Shown: positions 50,446 to 59,717 of the stretch, piece by piece
How positions within the stretch are numbered: position 1 is the stretch's first letter
Layout of the letters: the number at the start of each line of letters is the position of its first letter
Assembly: GCF_010731795.1 (NCBI RefSeq)
Contig: NZ_AP022591.1
Span: forward strand, 1,488,001 to 1,552,000
Source of the DNA: Mycolicibacterium celeriflavum
GTDB lineage: Bacteria > Actinomycetota > Actinomycetes > Mycobacteriales > Mycobacteriaceae
Length of the DNA: 64,000 nt
Direction: 5' to 3'
Translations under genes and position numbers: made by a program
Notes under the pieces: generated by a model
What the model was told of the DNA's origin: nothing
Seen by the model: the letters and a program-made list of their open reading frames with translations, nothing else
Databases searched by the model: none

Positions 50446-51045
50446 TCAGCCCTGCGCGACGATGCTCCCCACAATCAGCTGGAGATACGGACGGTAGAGG
50501 TCCGCCCCGTCCAGATGGCTGCCGAGCGTCACGCCGTCGTTGACCGCGAGGATCAACTGAGCCAACGAATCGGCGGGAATGGTGAGTTTTGCGCCCATCC
50601 GGGCGACGTTCTTGCTGATGAACTCTGCCAGCGATCGAACGGTTTCGCGCCGTTGCGCATCGAGTCGTTCGCGAGCCTCCGGATTCCGCAGCAGATAGAG
50701 CGTGAGTTCGTAGTTCAGGGCCGCTCGGTTAGGGTCGCTGCCCACTTGGCGCCACCGCTCGGCGAGTTCGTCGACGCTGAGTTCGTCCAATCGAGCGAAG
50801 GACTGGATGATGTCGTTGAAGCCGTCGAGGAATCGCTGCCGTTGCCGGTCCACGACCTCCAAGAACAACTCCTCCTTGGCGCCAAAGTGCGAATAAATCG
50901 CGCCGCGGGTGTAGCCGGCCACGTCCGCGATGTCTTCGAGCGCGGCGCCGGTCAGACCCTTGCGGGCGAACACATCCTCGGCGGCGTCGAGCAGCAGGTT
51001 GCGCGTGTGCTCGAGACGTCGCTCCCTGGTCCACCGCTCCGGCAT
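50446..51045 (-). CDS. TetR-family regulator of the Rieske oxygenase operon
   Basis: A 199-residue TetR protein: the HTH is ALEDIADVAGYTRGAIYSHF followed by GAKEELFLEVV, and the helical C-domain ends LYRPYLQLIVGSIVAQG. The ATG at 51045 follows GGGAGGA at good spacing; the open frame continues upstream only because a frameshifted gene happens to be in phase. It is a different subgroup from the two TetRs at 45-48 kb. The tandem palindrome at 51541-51573 before the oxygenase operon is its likely operator. Confidence 0.87.
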   Translation of the reverse strand: MPERWTRERRLEHTRNLLLDAAEDVFARKGLTGAALEDIADVAGYTRGAIYSHFGAKEELFLEVVDRQRQRFLDGFNDIIQSFARLDELSVDELAERWRQVGSDPNRAALNYELTLYLLRNPEARERLDAQRRETVRSLAEFISKNVARMGAKLTIPADSLAQLILAVNDGVTLGSHLDGADLYRPYLQLIVGSIVAQG

Positions 51046-51083
51046 TCGCCGATCCTCCCACAGCACTGCACAAGTTCGGATCG

Positions 51084-51477
51084 TCACGGCGACGCCAAAG
51101 CCGATGGCTGGATGTGCGCGAATTCTCGCGGCACCAAGAGGTTTGATGACGCACCAAGCCAGAACGTCTCGAGATCGGCGGTAGGCGGCAGACCGGCGGC
51201 GAGTAACGCCCGCCTTGAAGGCGCGCGCGGCGCGGCTGACGCGATGACGCACGCAGCCGTGCCGGTAGCTGACCGCGCCGTGTACGACCAGCGCATCGAC
51301 CTCGACGGTCGACGCGCGAGTGGTCAAACCGAGGATCGACAGGCTCCGCGCATAGTCGAGCGTCGGAACCCACACCGTCACGGTCCAACCGGCCATCGCG
51401 CGGTCGCAAAGCCAGCCGCCCGCGACCCTGATCAGCTCCGCCGCCTCCGCGGCCTCGATGTCGAGCACAGAGTCCAT
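51084..51477 (-). pseudogene. Frameshifted paralogue of the hypothetical gene at 27.4 kb
   Basis: The gene starts at an ATG (51477) after AGGAAGGAA and reads AGGWLCDRAMAGWTVTVWV, matching the 27.4-kb protein. Around 51215 the match leaves this frame after RAAARAFK-type sequence and resumes in another frame as RALLAAGLPPTADLETFWLG, ending at 51084. Two bases appear to be missing compared with the paralogue (AFKARAL). In the starting frame translation would run on into the TetR gene. It is either a recent pseudogene or a sequencing error. Intact length would be about 131 residues. Confidence 0.7.
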
Positions 51478-51540
51478 CGCCGGTTCCTTCCTGTCGGGCC
51501 GGGGCACCAGACCGCGAGGTATGTGACCCAAACCACTTTG

Positions 51541-51573
51541 ATACATTGTTGTATATCTAATACATCAATGTAT
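51541..51573. promoter_or_regulatory. Tandem palindromes upstream of the Rieske oxygenase operon
   Basis: ATACATTGTTGTAT (51541-51554) and ATACATCAATGTAT (51560-51573) are each near-palindromic and are inverted copies of one another at 13 of 14 positions, five bases apart. This fits two TetR dimers. A GTGAC/GTCAC dyad follows at 51577-51590. The oxygenase start is 80 bases downstream and the frameshifted gene/TetR pair starts 64 bases upstream. Confidence 0.7.
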
Positions 51574-51652
51574 ATGGTGACTGTCGTCACAGCTGCAGCG
51601 CGTGCATGTGCAGCTCAAGCCCAGTGAGCATCCGGTGACCAGGAGGTTGGCA

Positions 51653-53020
51653 ATGACACAGGTAATCCGCTCCGGCGAGTGGCTCAGACCGGATTCAGGT
51701 ATCGGCCTCGGCCTAGACGACGTCGAGCCGGGGACGTTCAACATGAGCATCTCAACGGACCGTTACACCTGCCCCGAGTACGCTGCGCTCGAACGCGAAC
51801 GCATCTGGTCGCGGGTGTGGCAGGTCGTCGGGCGCGTCGACGACTTGCCCAAGGTCGGCGATTGGAAGCGGTATCAGATCCTCGACCAGTCCTACGTCAT
51901 CGTCCGCGGTAAGGACGAGAAACTGCGGGGCTTCGTCAATGCATGTCGGCACCGCGGAAACATGCTGTGCATGACGAACACGGGAAATGCCAAGCGTGGC
52001 TTACTGTGTCAGTACCATTTGTGGTCCTACGACTTGGAAGGCAAGCTCCGCGGTGTGCTGCGGGAGAACTTGTCCGGCCAGATCGACAAGAGCGATAACT
52101 CGCTTTTGGCGGTCTCGGTGGACACCTTCGGTGGGTTCATCTTCCTCAATCCCGACCCCGATGCCCAACCCCTTCGGGAATACCTGGGCGACAAGGTGAT
52201 CGAGCTGATCGAGCCTTACCGCCTCGACCAGATGACCACCGTGATGGACGTCCGTGAGGCCTTAGACTGCAACTGGAAAGTCGTCATGGACGCTTTCGAA
52301 GAGGGCTACCACATCAACGGAATCCACCCGCAGTTGCTCGCCGTCCTCAACATCGACCCGGCGACGACCCGCTACCAGTTCTTCGAGAACCACAGCGTCG
52401 CCGTGGCACCGTTCGAAGTGCAAGGCGCCGGCGCACAGAAGCAGGTCGACGGCATCATGGCTCTGCCGGAGACGTTTCCGGGCACGGCCGCGGTGATTCC
52501 GCGTTTCCAGGAGCTCGTGGCGCCCTACCAGAACGCGGACGGTGAGGTGGAATTCCCCGAGAGCGTGACGGCACGGAGCCTGCTGCAGCAGGCTACCCGC
52601 GACACCCTCACCGGCTTCGGTCTCGACGTCAGCGGACTCACCGATGACCAGATGAGCGACAACCAGGGCTGGGTGCTGTTCCCGAACTTCTTCATGACTG
52701 TCCGGGCCGGCGAATGCCACATCATCATGGCGGTGCCACATCCCGACGGCGACCCGAACCGCTGCATCTGGCACGTCAGCAGCTACATGTTCCTGCCCGC
52801 CGAACACCGAGATGCCTTCCGCGCGGATCTGATCGAGGTCGAAGAGCCCGGGAGCTACAAGTACTTCGAGGCGCTGCACCAGGATTACGTCCAGATGCCC
52901 CGCCAGCAGAAGGGTTTGCGCAACAACCGGCTCGATCACATGTCGCTGGTGAAGGAGGAGGTCGTGATCGGCCACTTTCACTCCGTCATCGACCGATACA
53001 TGGCCGAAGCCACGTCTTGA
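51653..53020 (+). CDS. Rieske non-heme iron oxygenase, alpha subunit
   Basis: A 455-residue ring-hydroxylating oxygenase large subunit. The Rieske [2Fe-2S] ligands are CRHRG and CQYHLW (about residues 100-125), and the mononuclear-iron site is DAFEEGYHINGIHPQ (two His) with a later Asp. It would hydroxylate or demethylate an aromatic or other ring. The ATG follows a perfect AGGAGG. No beta subunit or reductase is adjacent, so it is either an alpha-only type or borrows a reductase. First gene of a five-gene unit. Confidence 0.92.
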   Translation: MTQVIRSGEWLRPDSGIGLGLDDVEPGTFNMSISTDRYTCPEYAALERERIWSRVWQVVGRVDDLPKVGDWKRYQILDQSYVIVRGKDEKLRGFVNACRHRGNMLCMTNTGNAKRGLLCQYHLWSYDLEGKLRGVLRENLSGQIDKSDNSLLAVSVDTFGGFIFLNPDPDAQPLREYLGDKVIELIEPYRLDQMTTVMDVREALDCNWKVVMDAFEEGYHINGIHPQLLAVLNIDPATTRYQFFENHSVAVAPFEVQGAGAQKQVDGIMALPETFPGTAAVIPRFQELVAPYQNADGEVEFPESVTARSLLQQATRDTLTGFGLDVSGLTDDQMSDNQGWVLFPNFFMTVRAGECHIIMAVPHPDGDPNRCIWHVSSYMFLPAEHRDAFRADLIEVEEPGSYKYFEALHQDYVQMPRQQKGLRNNRLDHMSLVKEEVVIGHFHSVIDRYMAEATS

Positions 53021-53048
53021 CCGCGAGCACCAACCCGAAAGGAAGGCA

Positions 53049-53129
53049 ATGACTCCCGACGATCGAATCGCCACCAGGATGGCCGAGCCGGCGGGACGCC
53101 GCTCGGCTGGCTTCGGGGTGACGGCGTGA
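53049..53129 (+). CDS. Possible 26-residue small protein
   Basis: A short ORF (MTPDDRIATRMAEPAGRRSA, then six more residues) preceded by a strong GAAAGGAAGG ribosome site. Its TGA overlaps the GTG of the next gene (GTGA), the same coupling used elsewhere in the operon. It fills the only gap in the unit. It may be a real microprotein or a translated leader that drives the next gene. No homology can be judged at this length. Confidence 0.45.
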   Translation: MTPDDRIATRMAEPAGRRSAGFGVTA

Positions 53130-53572
53130 CGACCCTCGATGAAGCCCTCGCGACGGCGACCGGTCGGTCTCGGATTGTGTTGGGGTACAGCCAGACCACC
53201 AAACGCCTCGTCGATGCCGCCAAGGATCCCGAGTTCACGTCGGCGGGTTGGGCGCCGCTGGCCGAGTTGATCGATGTCGACAACTTCGTGCGGGTGGGGC
53301 CGTTCAAAGAGGTGATGGATTGGGTTTCCTATGCGGAGTTCCTGACCAACTGGGCGAAGTCGTCGGAGTGGGATTGCACGTTTCAGCGCCTGACCGAGAC
53401 GCCGGACGTAGTGTTCCTCGAACTCGAGGAGCGCAGCCGCGTCGGCGATTTCACCAGCGTGGTGAACACCGTTTCGGTCTACGAATTCAACGCCGACAAC
53501 AAGGTTGAACGCATCGCCGTCTACCTGCAGATGGAACTGCCCAACACCGGCTCGGTGCCGAGTTTCGACTGA
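53126..53572 (+). CDS. SnoaL-like (NTF2-fold) protein
   Basis: A 148-residue protein, likely SnoaL-like: GWAPLAELIDVDNFVRVGPF and EVMDWVSYAEFLTNWAKSSE at the N-terminal helical part, then VVFLELEERSRVGDFTSVVN with VSVYEFNADNKVERIAVYLQ as the long central strands. It could be a dehydratase or isomerase acting after the Rieske oxygenase. Translated by coupling from the 26-codon ORF; it has no clear ribosome site of its own. Confidence 0.75.
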   Translation: MTTLDEALATATGRSRIVLGYSQTTKRLVDAAKDPEFTSAGWAPLAELIDVDNFVRVGPFKEVMDWVSYAEFLTNWAKSSEWDCTFQRLTETPDVVFLELEERSRVGDFTSVVNTVSVYEFNADNKVERIAVYLQMELPNTGSVPSFD

Positions 53573-53576
53573 CACC

Positions 53577-54332
53577 ATGTCCTTTGAAGACACCACCGCC
53601 GTCGTGACCGGTGGCGCGGCCGGCCTGGGGCTGGCGATCACCGAGGCACTTGCCGCCCGCGGCGCCAAGGTCGCGATTTTCGACATCGCCGCGGAGCAGA
53701 TCGACACACAGGTCGACCGTTTGCGCGGCGAAGGCGCGAAGATCGCAGGTTACGTCGTAGACGTCTCGAACCGAACTGCGGTCGAAGCTGCCGTGGCGCA
53801 GGTGCGGGCGGATCTGGGCCCCGTACTGATTTTGGTCAACAACGCCGGCATCGAGCAGTTCGGCAAGTTCGCCGAGATCACCGACGAGCAATGGGACCAT
53901 GTCATGGCGGTCAACCTGCGCGGGCCGTTCATCTGCACGCAGGTGGTGCTGCCCGACATGATTGGGGCCCAATGGGGCCGCATCGTCAACATCTCCTCGT
54001 CGAGCGCACAGGGCGGGCAGTCACGCATGGCCGCCTACGTCAGTTCCAAGGCCGGCGTGATCGGGTTCACCAAGAGCCTCGCGCTCGAACTCGGGCCGAA
54101 AGGCATCACGGTCAACACCATTCCACCCGGCATGGTGGTCACTCCGATGCTGGAAAAGGCGATCGAGGAAGGCCGGTTCACCGCGTCACTGGAGCACTTC
54201 GCCAAGATCACCCCGGTCCGCCGCGCGGGCCGGCCCGAGGACATCGCCAACGCGGCTATCTTCCTGTGTCAGGACGAATCCGACTACATCACCGGCCAAG
54301 TCATTCCCGTCAACGGGGGGCGCCGGACATGA
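53577..54332 (+). CDS. SDR-family oxidoreductase
   Basis: A 251-residue FabG-like SDR: TGGAAGLG cofactor loop near residue 11, NNAG, SSSSAQGG with the catalytic Ser, YVSSKAG with Tyr/Lys, and the ending VIPVNGGRRT. A FDIAAEQ after strand 2 favours NAD(H). In a Rieske operon it may oxidise a cis-diol or alcohol. It starts four bases after the previous stop and overlaps the next gene (ATGA). Confidence 0.88.
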   Translation: MSFEDTTAVVTGGAAGLGLAITEALAARGAKVAIFDIAAEQIDTQVDRLRGEGAKIAGYVVDVSNRTAVEAAVAQVRADLGPVLILVNNAGIEQFGKFAEITDEQWDHVMAVNLRGPFICTQVVLPDMIGAQWGRIVNISSSSAQGGQSRMAAYVSSKAGVIGFTKSLALELGPKGITVNTIPPGMVVTPMLEKAIEEGRFTASLEHFAKITPVRRAGRPEDIANAAIFLCQDESDYITGQVIPVNGGRRT

Positions 54333-54940
54333 CCTCAACCCACAACACCAGACCGCTCCTCACGCCGCTGACGGCTGACGAATGGGGCGACGACGAGTAC
54401 GCCGCGTTCGGCGCGCTACTGGGCCTCCCGGGCGAGAAGGTTCCGCGCGCTGGTTCAGGCCATGCCGCCGACCCGCTCAACTTCGACATCATCGGCCTGC
54501 TCGCTCGTCACCCAAAGATGGCCCGCCACTTCCTGACGTTCAACGGCTGGCTGTTGCAGCGCGGCGAATTGCCCTTGAGGTTGCGCGAATTGGCGATCCT
54601 GCGCGTCGCTCAGGCCCGCCGGTCCGCGTTCTTCTGGGCCGAGCACTCCAAGGTCGCCACCGAAGGTGGGCTACCCTCCGACGTTATCGACCACTTAGCC
54701 GAGGGCAACGACGGCTTCGCCGGTGTCGACCGGTTGGTGCTCGAGGCCACCGATCAACTGCTGACTCAGGGCCACGCCGACGCTGCGACGTGGCAACGCC
54801 TCGCCGACGAACTGGGTACGCACCAGGCGATGGAACTCGTCTTCGTGGTCGGCACCTACGCGATGCTGGCGATGGCCTTCAGCACATGGCAGTTGTCGCC
54901 CCCGGCCGACAGTCCGCTCTTACCCGAACCGCGGAGTTGA
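54329..54940 (+). CDS. Carboxymuconolactone decarboxylase/AhpD-family protein
   Basis: A 203-residue CMD-fold protein: LRLRELAILRVAQARRSAFFWAEHSKVA is the core helix, where the two redox Cys of AhpD are absent, so it is nearer to the CMD decarboxylase/lyase side. A second conserved helix (DRLVLEATDQLLTQGHADAA) follows. It may decarboxylate or rearrange a ring-cleavage product. Last gene of the Rieske operon; an intergenic nested palindrome follows. Confidence 0.83.
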   Translation: MTSTHNTRPLLTPLTADEWGDDEYAAFGALLGLPGEKVPRAGSGHAADPLNFDIIGLLARHPKMARHFLTFNGWLLQRGELPLRLRELAILRVAQARRSAFFWAEHSKVATEGGLPSDVIDHLAEGNDGFAGVDRLVLEATDQLLTQGHADAATWQRLADELGTHQAMELVFVVGTYAMLAMAFSTWQLSPPADSPLLPEPRS

Positions 54941-54948
54941 GCGTCGAG

Positions 54949-54996
54949 ACTGCGCACAGATCGCAAACTCGCTCGAGAGCGCGATCTCACCGCAGT
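54949..54996. terminator. Nested palindrome between convergent genes
   Basis: ACTGCG/CGCAGT (54949-54954, 54991-54996) and GATCGC/GCGATC inside it enclose GCTC-GA-GAGC, so the whole stretch folds into one interrupted stem. It follows the CMD gene and precedes the rlmN end, so it can terminate both. Confidence 0.5.
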
Positions 54997-55012
54997 TTGG
55001 ACGAACAGAGGC

Positions 55013-56146
55013 TCAGCCCTGGGCCGCCAATTGCCCGCAGGCGGCGGCGATCTCACGGCCGCGGGTGTCACGCACCGTGCACGAGACGCCCCGCTCGCGC
55101 ACGCGGCGAACGAACTCGCGCTCGGCGGGTTTGGGACTGGCGTCCCACTCACTGCCGGGCGTCGGGTTCAGCGGAATGACGTTGACGTGCACCAGCGGGC
55201 CGAGCGCGCCGTGCAACCGCTTCCCGAGAAGGTCTGCGCGCCAGGGCTGATCGTTGACATCGCGAATCAGCGCATACTCGATGGACACTCGCCGTCCGGT
55301 CACGTCGGCGTAATACCGCGCGGCGTCGAGCGCCTCGGACACCTTCCACCGATTGTTCACCGGGACCAGCGTGTCGCGCAGTTCGTCGTCGGGGGCGTGC
55401 AGCGACAACGCCAGCGTGACCCCGAGTCGTTCGTCGGCGAGCTTGCGGATCGCGGGCGCCAGCCCGACCGTCGACACGGTGACCGAGCGGGCCGAGATGC
55501 CGAACCCGTTCGGAGGCGGCGCGAGGATTCTTCGGACCGCGGCCAGCACCCGGTTGTAGTTGGCCAGCGGCTCCCCCATGCCCATGAAGACGATGTTGGA
55601 CAGCCGCCCGCCGCGGGCCGCAAGCGCGATCCCGTCACCATCGCGGTCGCGTAACTCCACCGCGGCGGCGCGTACCTGCTCGAGGATCTCGGCGGTCGAC
55701 AAGTTGCGCTGGAGCCCGCCTTGGCCCGTCGCGCAGAACGGGCAGGCCATGCCGCATCCCGCCTGCGAGGAGATGCACACGGTGTTGCGCTGCGGGTAAC
55801 GCATCAGCACCGACTCGAACGTGGTGCCGTCCACCGCGCGCCACAACATCTTGCGCGTCTCGCCCGCATCGGTCTCGATCTCGCGCACCGCATCGAGCAG
55901 CGCCGGGAACAGCGCATCGGCAACGTGGTCGCGCACCGCGGCCGGCAGGTCGGTCATGGCATGCGGGTCGGCGATCAGCCTGCCGTAGTACTGGTTGGCC
56001 AACTGCTTGCCCCGGAACGCCGGCAGTCCCAGTTCGCCGACGGCGGCGGCGCGGCCATCCTCGTCGAGGTCCGCGAAATGCCGCGGCGGCATTGCGCGGC
56101 GCGGCGGATCGAAGACGAGCGGCAGGGCCGCAGGAGAGTCAGCCAT
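55013..56146 (-). CDS. rlmN: Dual-specificity RNA methyltransferase RlmN
   Basis: A 377-residue radical-SAM enzyme that methylates C2 of A2503 in 23S rRNA and A37 of some tRNAs. The [4Fe-4S] cysteines are in CGMACPFC; the catalytic cysteines are the one near [11 protein letters not shown] and that in the C-terminal part. [11 protein letters not shown] and [10 protein letters not shown] are signatures. It is followed by a hairpin on the gene's downstream side and preceded by cdsA with a 27-base gap, as in M. tuberculosis (Rv2880c-Rv2881c). Confidence 0.94.
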   Translation of the reverse strand: MADSPAALPLVFDPPRRAMPPRHFADLDEDGRAAAVGELGLPAFRGKQLANQYYGRLIADPHAMTDLPAAVRDHVADALFPALLDAVREIETDAGETRKMLWRAVDGTTFESVLMRYPQRNTVCISSQAGCGMACPFCATGQGGLQRNLSTAEILEQVRAAAVELRDRDGDGIALAARGGRLSNIVFMGMGEPLANYNRVLAAVRRILAPPPNGFGISARSVTVSTVGLAPAIRKLADERLGVTLALSLHAPDDELRDTLVPVNNRWKVSEALDAARYYADVTGRRVSIEYALIRDVNDQPWRADLLGKRLHGALGPLVHVNVIPLNPTPGSEWDASPKPAEREFVRRVRERGVSCTVRDTRGREIAAACGQLAAQG

Positions 56147-56173
56147 GGTGTCTCACCAGTATGCCGGGCCGGG

Positions 56174-57052
56174 CTACGCCAGCAGCGTCAGCACAATCCA
56201 GCCGGCCACCGCAGACGGGAGCATCGCGTCGATGCGGTCCATGATGCCGCCGTGCCCCGGGAGCAGCGTGCCCATGTCCTTGATCCCGAGGTCGCGTTTG
56301 ACCTGCGATTCGACCAGGTCGCCGAGGACCCCGGTGATCACCAGCATCAGGCCCAGCGGCACCCCGACCCAGGCGGGCTTGTCCATCAGGAACGTCACCG
56401 ACAGCACTGCGGCGGTGACGCCGAACACCAGCGAGCCGCCGAGACCCTCCCACGACTTCTTCGGGCTGATCGCCGGCGCCATCAGGTGTTTACCGAACAG
56501 CACCCCGGCCACATAACCGCCGATGTCGGCGAATACCACGGTCACGATCACCGTGAACACCCGGCCGCCGCCGTGGTCCTGGAAGATCAGCAGCGCGCTG
56601 AAGCTGGCGAAGAACGGCACCCACGTCGCGAGCAGCACCGAGGCGGAGATGTCGCGCAGGTAATTGACCGGCTGTTTACGCAGGCCCTGCCCGACGAGGC
56701 GCCACACCATGCAGACGACGATCGTCCCGCCGTAGGCGCCGAGCAGACCGACCGCGCCGAACGGCCACGTCAACCAGATCATCGCCTGGCCACCGACCAG
56801 CAGCGGGACCGCGGGCAGTGCGTAACCGGAGTCCCGGAGCCGGCGGATCACCTCTCCCGTGGCGACCGGGATGAAGACCGCCAGCACCGGCAGCCACCCG
56901 ATCGGCGCGAAGAGAAGGACCCCGATCGCCATCGCGCCCAGCAGCACACCGACCGCGATCGCCGCGGGTAGGTCACGGCCCGCCCGCGACTTCTTCTTGG
57001 GCGGTTCGTCGACCGGCGTCTCTGCCACGGGACCCTTGCGCTGTTCGGTCAC
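56174..57052 (-). CDS. cdsA: Phosphatidate cytidylyltransferase CdsA
   Basis: A 292-residue membrane enzyme making CDP-diacylglycerol, the precursor of PI, PG and cardiolipin. An acidic/basic N-terminus (RKGPVAETPVDEPPKKKSRA) precedes about eight membrane helices, and the signature KRDLGIKDMGTLLPGHGGIMDR lies near the end (KRDLGIKD; PGHGGIMDR). The GTG start overlaps the frr stop (TAGTG). Part of the pyrH-frr-cdsA-rlmN run. Confidence 0.94.
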   Translation of the reverse strand: MTEQRKGPVAETPVDEPPKKKSRAGRDLPAAIAVGVLLGAMAIGVLLFAPIGWLPVLAVFIPVATGEVIRRLRDSGYALPAVPLLVGGQAMIWLTWPFGAVGLLGAYGGTIVVCMVWRLVGQGLRKQPVNYLRDISASVLLATWVPFFASFSALLIFQDHGGGRVFTVIVTVVFADIGGYVAGVLFGKHLMAPAISPKKSWEGLGGSLVFGVTAAVLSVTFLMDKPAWVGVPLGLMLVITGVLGDLVESQVKRDLGIKDMGTLLPGHGGIMDRIDAMLPSAVAGWIVLTLLA

Positions 57053-57609
57053 TAGACCTCCAGCAGCTCGCCTTCTTTGTGCTTGACCAGCTCGTCGATC
57101 TGCGCGCTGTAGGTGTGGGTCAGCTTGTCGAGGTCCTTCTCCGCGCGGGCCACGTCGTCCTCGCCCGCCTCGCCTTCCTTTTTGATGCGGTGCAACTCCT
57201 CCATCGCCTTACGACGGACGCTGCGGACCGACACCCTGGCGTCCTCGCCCTTCGCCTTGGCCTGCTTGACCAGGTCGCGGCGCCGCTCCTCGGTCAGCTG
57301 CGGAATGGCGACGCGGATGACGTTGCCGTCGTTGGTCGGGTTGACGCCCAGGTCGGAGTTGCGGATCGCATCCTCGATATTGCGCAGCTGGTTGGCCTCG
57401 TAGGGCTTGATCACCACCATCCGCGCTTCGGGAACGTTGATGCTCGACAGTTGCGTGATGGGCGTGGCGGACCCGTAGTAGTCGACGTTGACGCGCGCGA
57501 ACATGCCGGGGTTTGCGCGGCCGGTGCGAATCGACGACAGGTCGTCACGAGCCACAGACACCGCCTTCTCCATCTTCTCCTCGGCGTCGAAGAGGGTTTC
57601 GTCGATCAC
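57052..57609 (-). CDS. frr: Ribosome recycling factor
   Basis: A 185-residue RRF, the same length as in M. tuberculosis. It has the three-helix bundle sequence ([40 protein letters not shown]) and a small second domain ([20 protein letters not shown]). It splits post-termination ribosomes with EF-G. It follows pyrH by 57 bases. Confidence 0.96.
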   Translation of the reverse strand: MIDETLFDAEEKMEKAVSVARDDLSSIRTGRANPGMFARVNVDYYGSATPITQLSSINVPEARMVVIKPYEANQLRNIEDAIRNSDLGVNPTNDGNVIRVAIPQLTEERRRDLVKQAKAKGEDARVSVRSVRRKAMEELHRIKKEGEAGEDDVARAEKDLDKLTHTYSAQIDELVKHKEGELLEV

Positions 57610-57666
57610 GGTGCTTCTCCTTCATCCGCGTGCGCGTCTTCGTCATGCTTCTCGCGTGCACTGCCC

Positions 57667-58461
57667 TCAGGTGGTGACCAGTGTTCCGATCTTCTCACCC
57701 GCGACCGCTCGCGCGATATTGCCATCTGTGAGCAGGTTGAACACCAGGATCGGCATGCCGTTGTCCATGCAGAGGCTGAACGCGGTGGCGTCGGCCACCT
57801 TCAGGCCGCGGTCGATGATTTCGCGGTGACTGATCGCGGTGAGCAGTTCGGCATCGGGGTGCTGGCGCGGGTCGGCCGTGAAAACGCCGTCGACGGCCTT
57901 GGCCATCAGCACCACCTCGGCGCCGATCTCCAGCGCGCGTTGCGCGGCGGTGGTGTCGGTGGAGAAGTACGGCAGGCCCATGCCCGCTCCGAAGATCACC
58001 ACGCGGCCCTTCTCCAAGTGCCGCACCGCCCGTAGAGGGATGTAGGGCTCGGCGACCTGTCCCATCGTGATCGCGGTCTGCACCCGGGTGTCGATACCTT
58101 CTTTTTCCAGGAAATCCTGCAGGGCAAGGCTGTTCATGACGGTGCCCAGCATGCCCATGTAGTCGCTTCGGGCTCGCTCCATGCCGCGCTGCTGCAATTG
58201 CGCACCGCGGAAGAAGTTGCCGCCGCCGATGACGACGGCAACCTGCACACCGCTGCGGACCACTTCGGCGATCTGGCGGGCCACCTGGTGCACGACGTCC
58301 GGATCCAGGCCTACATCCCCGCCGCCGAACATCTCGCCGCCGAGCTTGAGCAGGACGCGGCTGTACTTCGGGCGGATCGCTCCGTTGGGACCGGTTGCTG
58401 CCACCGCGCCGGCGACATTGGAATCAGGAACTGCCGCGCCGGAGACATTGGGGTCCGCCAT
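57667..58461 (-). CDS. pyrH: UMP kinase
   Basis: A 264-residue PyrH that phosphorylates UMP to [14 protein letters not shown] binds nucleotide, [11 protein letters not shown] the substrate phosphate, and [15 protein letters not shown] the UMP/GTP site. The N-terminal 30 residues ([20 protein letters not shown]) form an Ala/Val-rich extension not seen in E. coli and similar in other mycobacteria. The start follows AAGGAG. Confidence 0.95.
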   Translation of the reverse strand: MADPNVSGAAVPDSNVAGAVAATGPNGAIRPKYSRVLLKLGGEMFGGGDVGLDPDVVHQVARQIAEVVRSGVQVAVVIGGGNFFRGAQLQQRGMERARSDYMGMLGTVMNSLALQDFLEKEGIDTRVQTAITMGQVAEPYIPLRAVRHLEKGRVVIFGAGMGLPYFSTDTTAAQRALEIGAEVVLMAKAVDGVFTADPRQHPDAELLTAISHREIIDRGLKVADATAFSLCMDNGMPILVFNLLTDGNIARAVAGEKIGTLVTT

Positions 58462-58548
58462 CCGACTCCTTCGAGGTCCTCGCTGAGATGCCCCTCATCC
58501 TGCCTCATGGTCGGCCCTACAGCCGCCTCCGGGTCACGACTCGCCGGG

Positions 58549-59262
<714 letters not shown>

Positions 59263-59276
<14 letters not shown>

Positions 59277-59697
59277 CAGGCCGCTCGCAGAACAGCCGCT
59301 CGGTTTTCTGCTCTCCCGGGTGGCGAACGCACTGCGCGCCGAGGTCACCACGACGGTGCTGGAACCGCTCGATGTGGCTTTCCCGCAGTACCTGTGCATG
59401 CGGATCCTGTCGCAGCACCCCGGTCGGTCCAACGCCGAACTGGCCCGCGACTTCAACGTCTCGCCGCAGGCGATGAACATGGTGCTGCGCGGCCTGCAGG
59501 ACCGCGGGCTGGTCAGCCGGCCCGCGAGCGTGTCGTCGGGACGATCACTGCCGGCGCAACTCACCCGCGAGGGCCGGGAGTTGTTAAGACGCACGGACTC
59601 CGGGGTGCGCGCGGCCGAGGACAAGTTGATGGCCAATCTGACGCAGCGACAACAACGGGAGTTCAAGCAGATCCTCGCGGCGCTCGGTACGGATTGA
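59263..59697 (+). CDS. MarR-family repressor, Rv2887-like
   Basis: A 144-residue winged-helix protein (141 if the ATG at 59272 is used). The HTH is NAELARDFNVSPQAMNMVLR and the wing RPASVSSGRSLPAQLTREGR, then REFKQILAALG at the dimer end. These features and its place beside amiC match Rv2887, which binds salicylate-like ligands and controls a methyltransferase. The upstream repeats suggest autoregulation. Confidence 0.83.
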
Positions 59698-59717
59698 AAC
59701 CCTGCGAGACTGAGACG

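Noticed and set aside
50446..51546. A 366-residue fusion of an unknown N-terminal domain with TetR.
   Set aside because: TetR has its own ATG at 51045 with GGGAGGA. The N-terminal part is a separate gene that loses its frame near 51215; the continuity is caused by the frameshift.
24009..54940. Prophage, integrative element or insertion sequence explaining the accessory block.
   Set aside because: No integrase, transposase, phage structural gene, tRNA or flanking direct repeat was seen.
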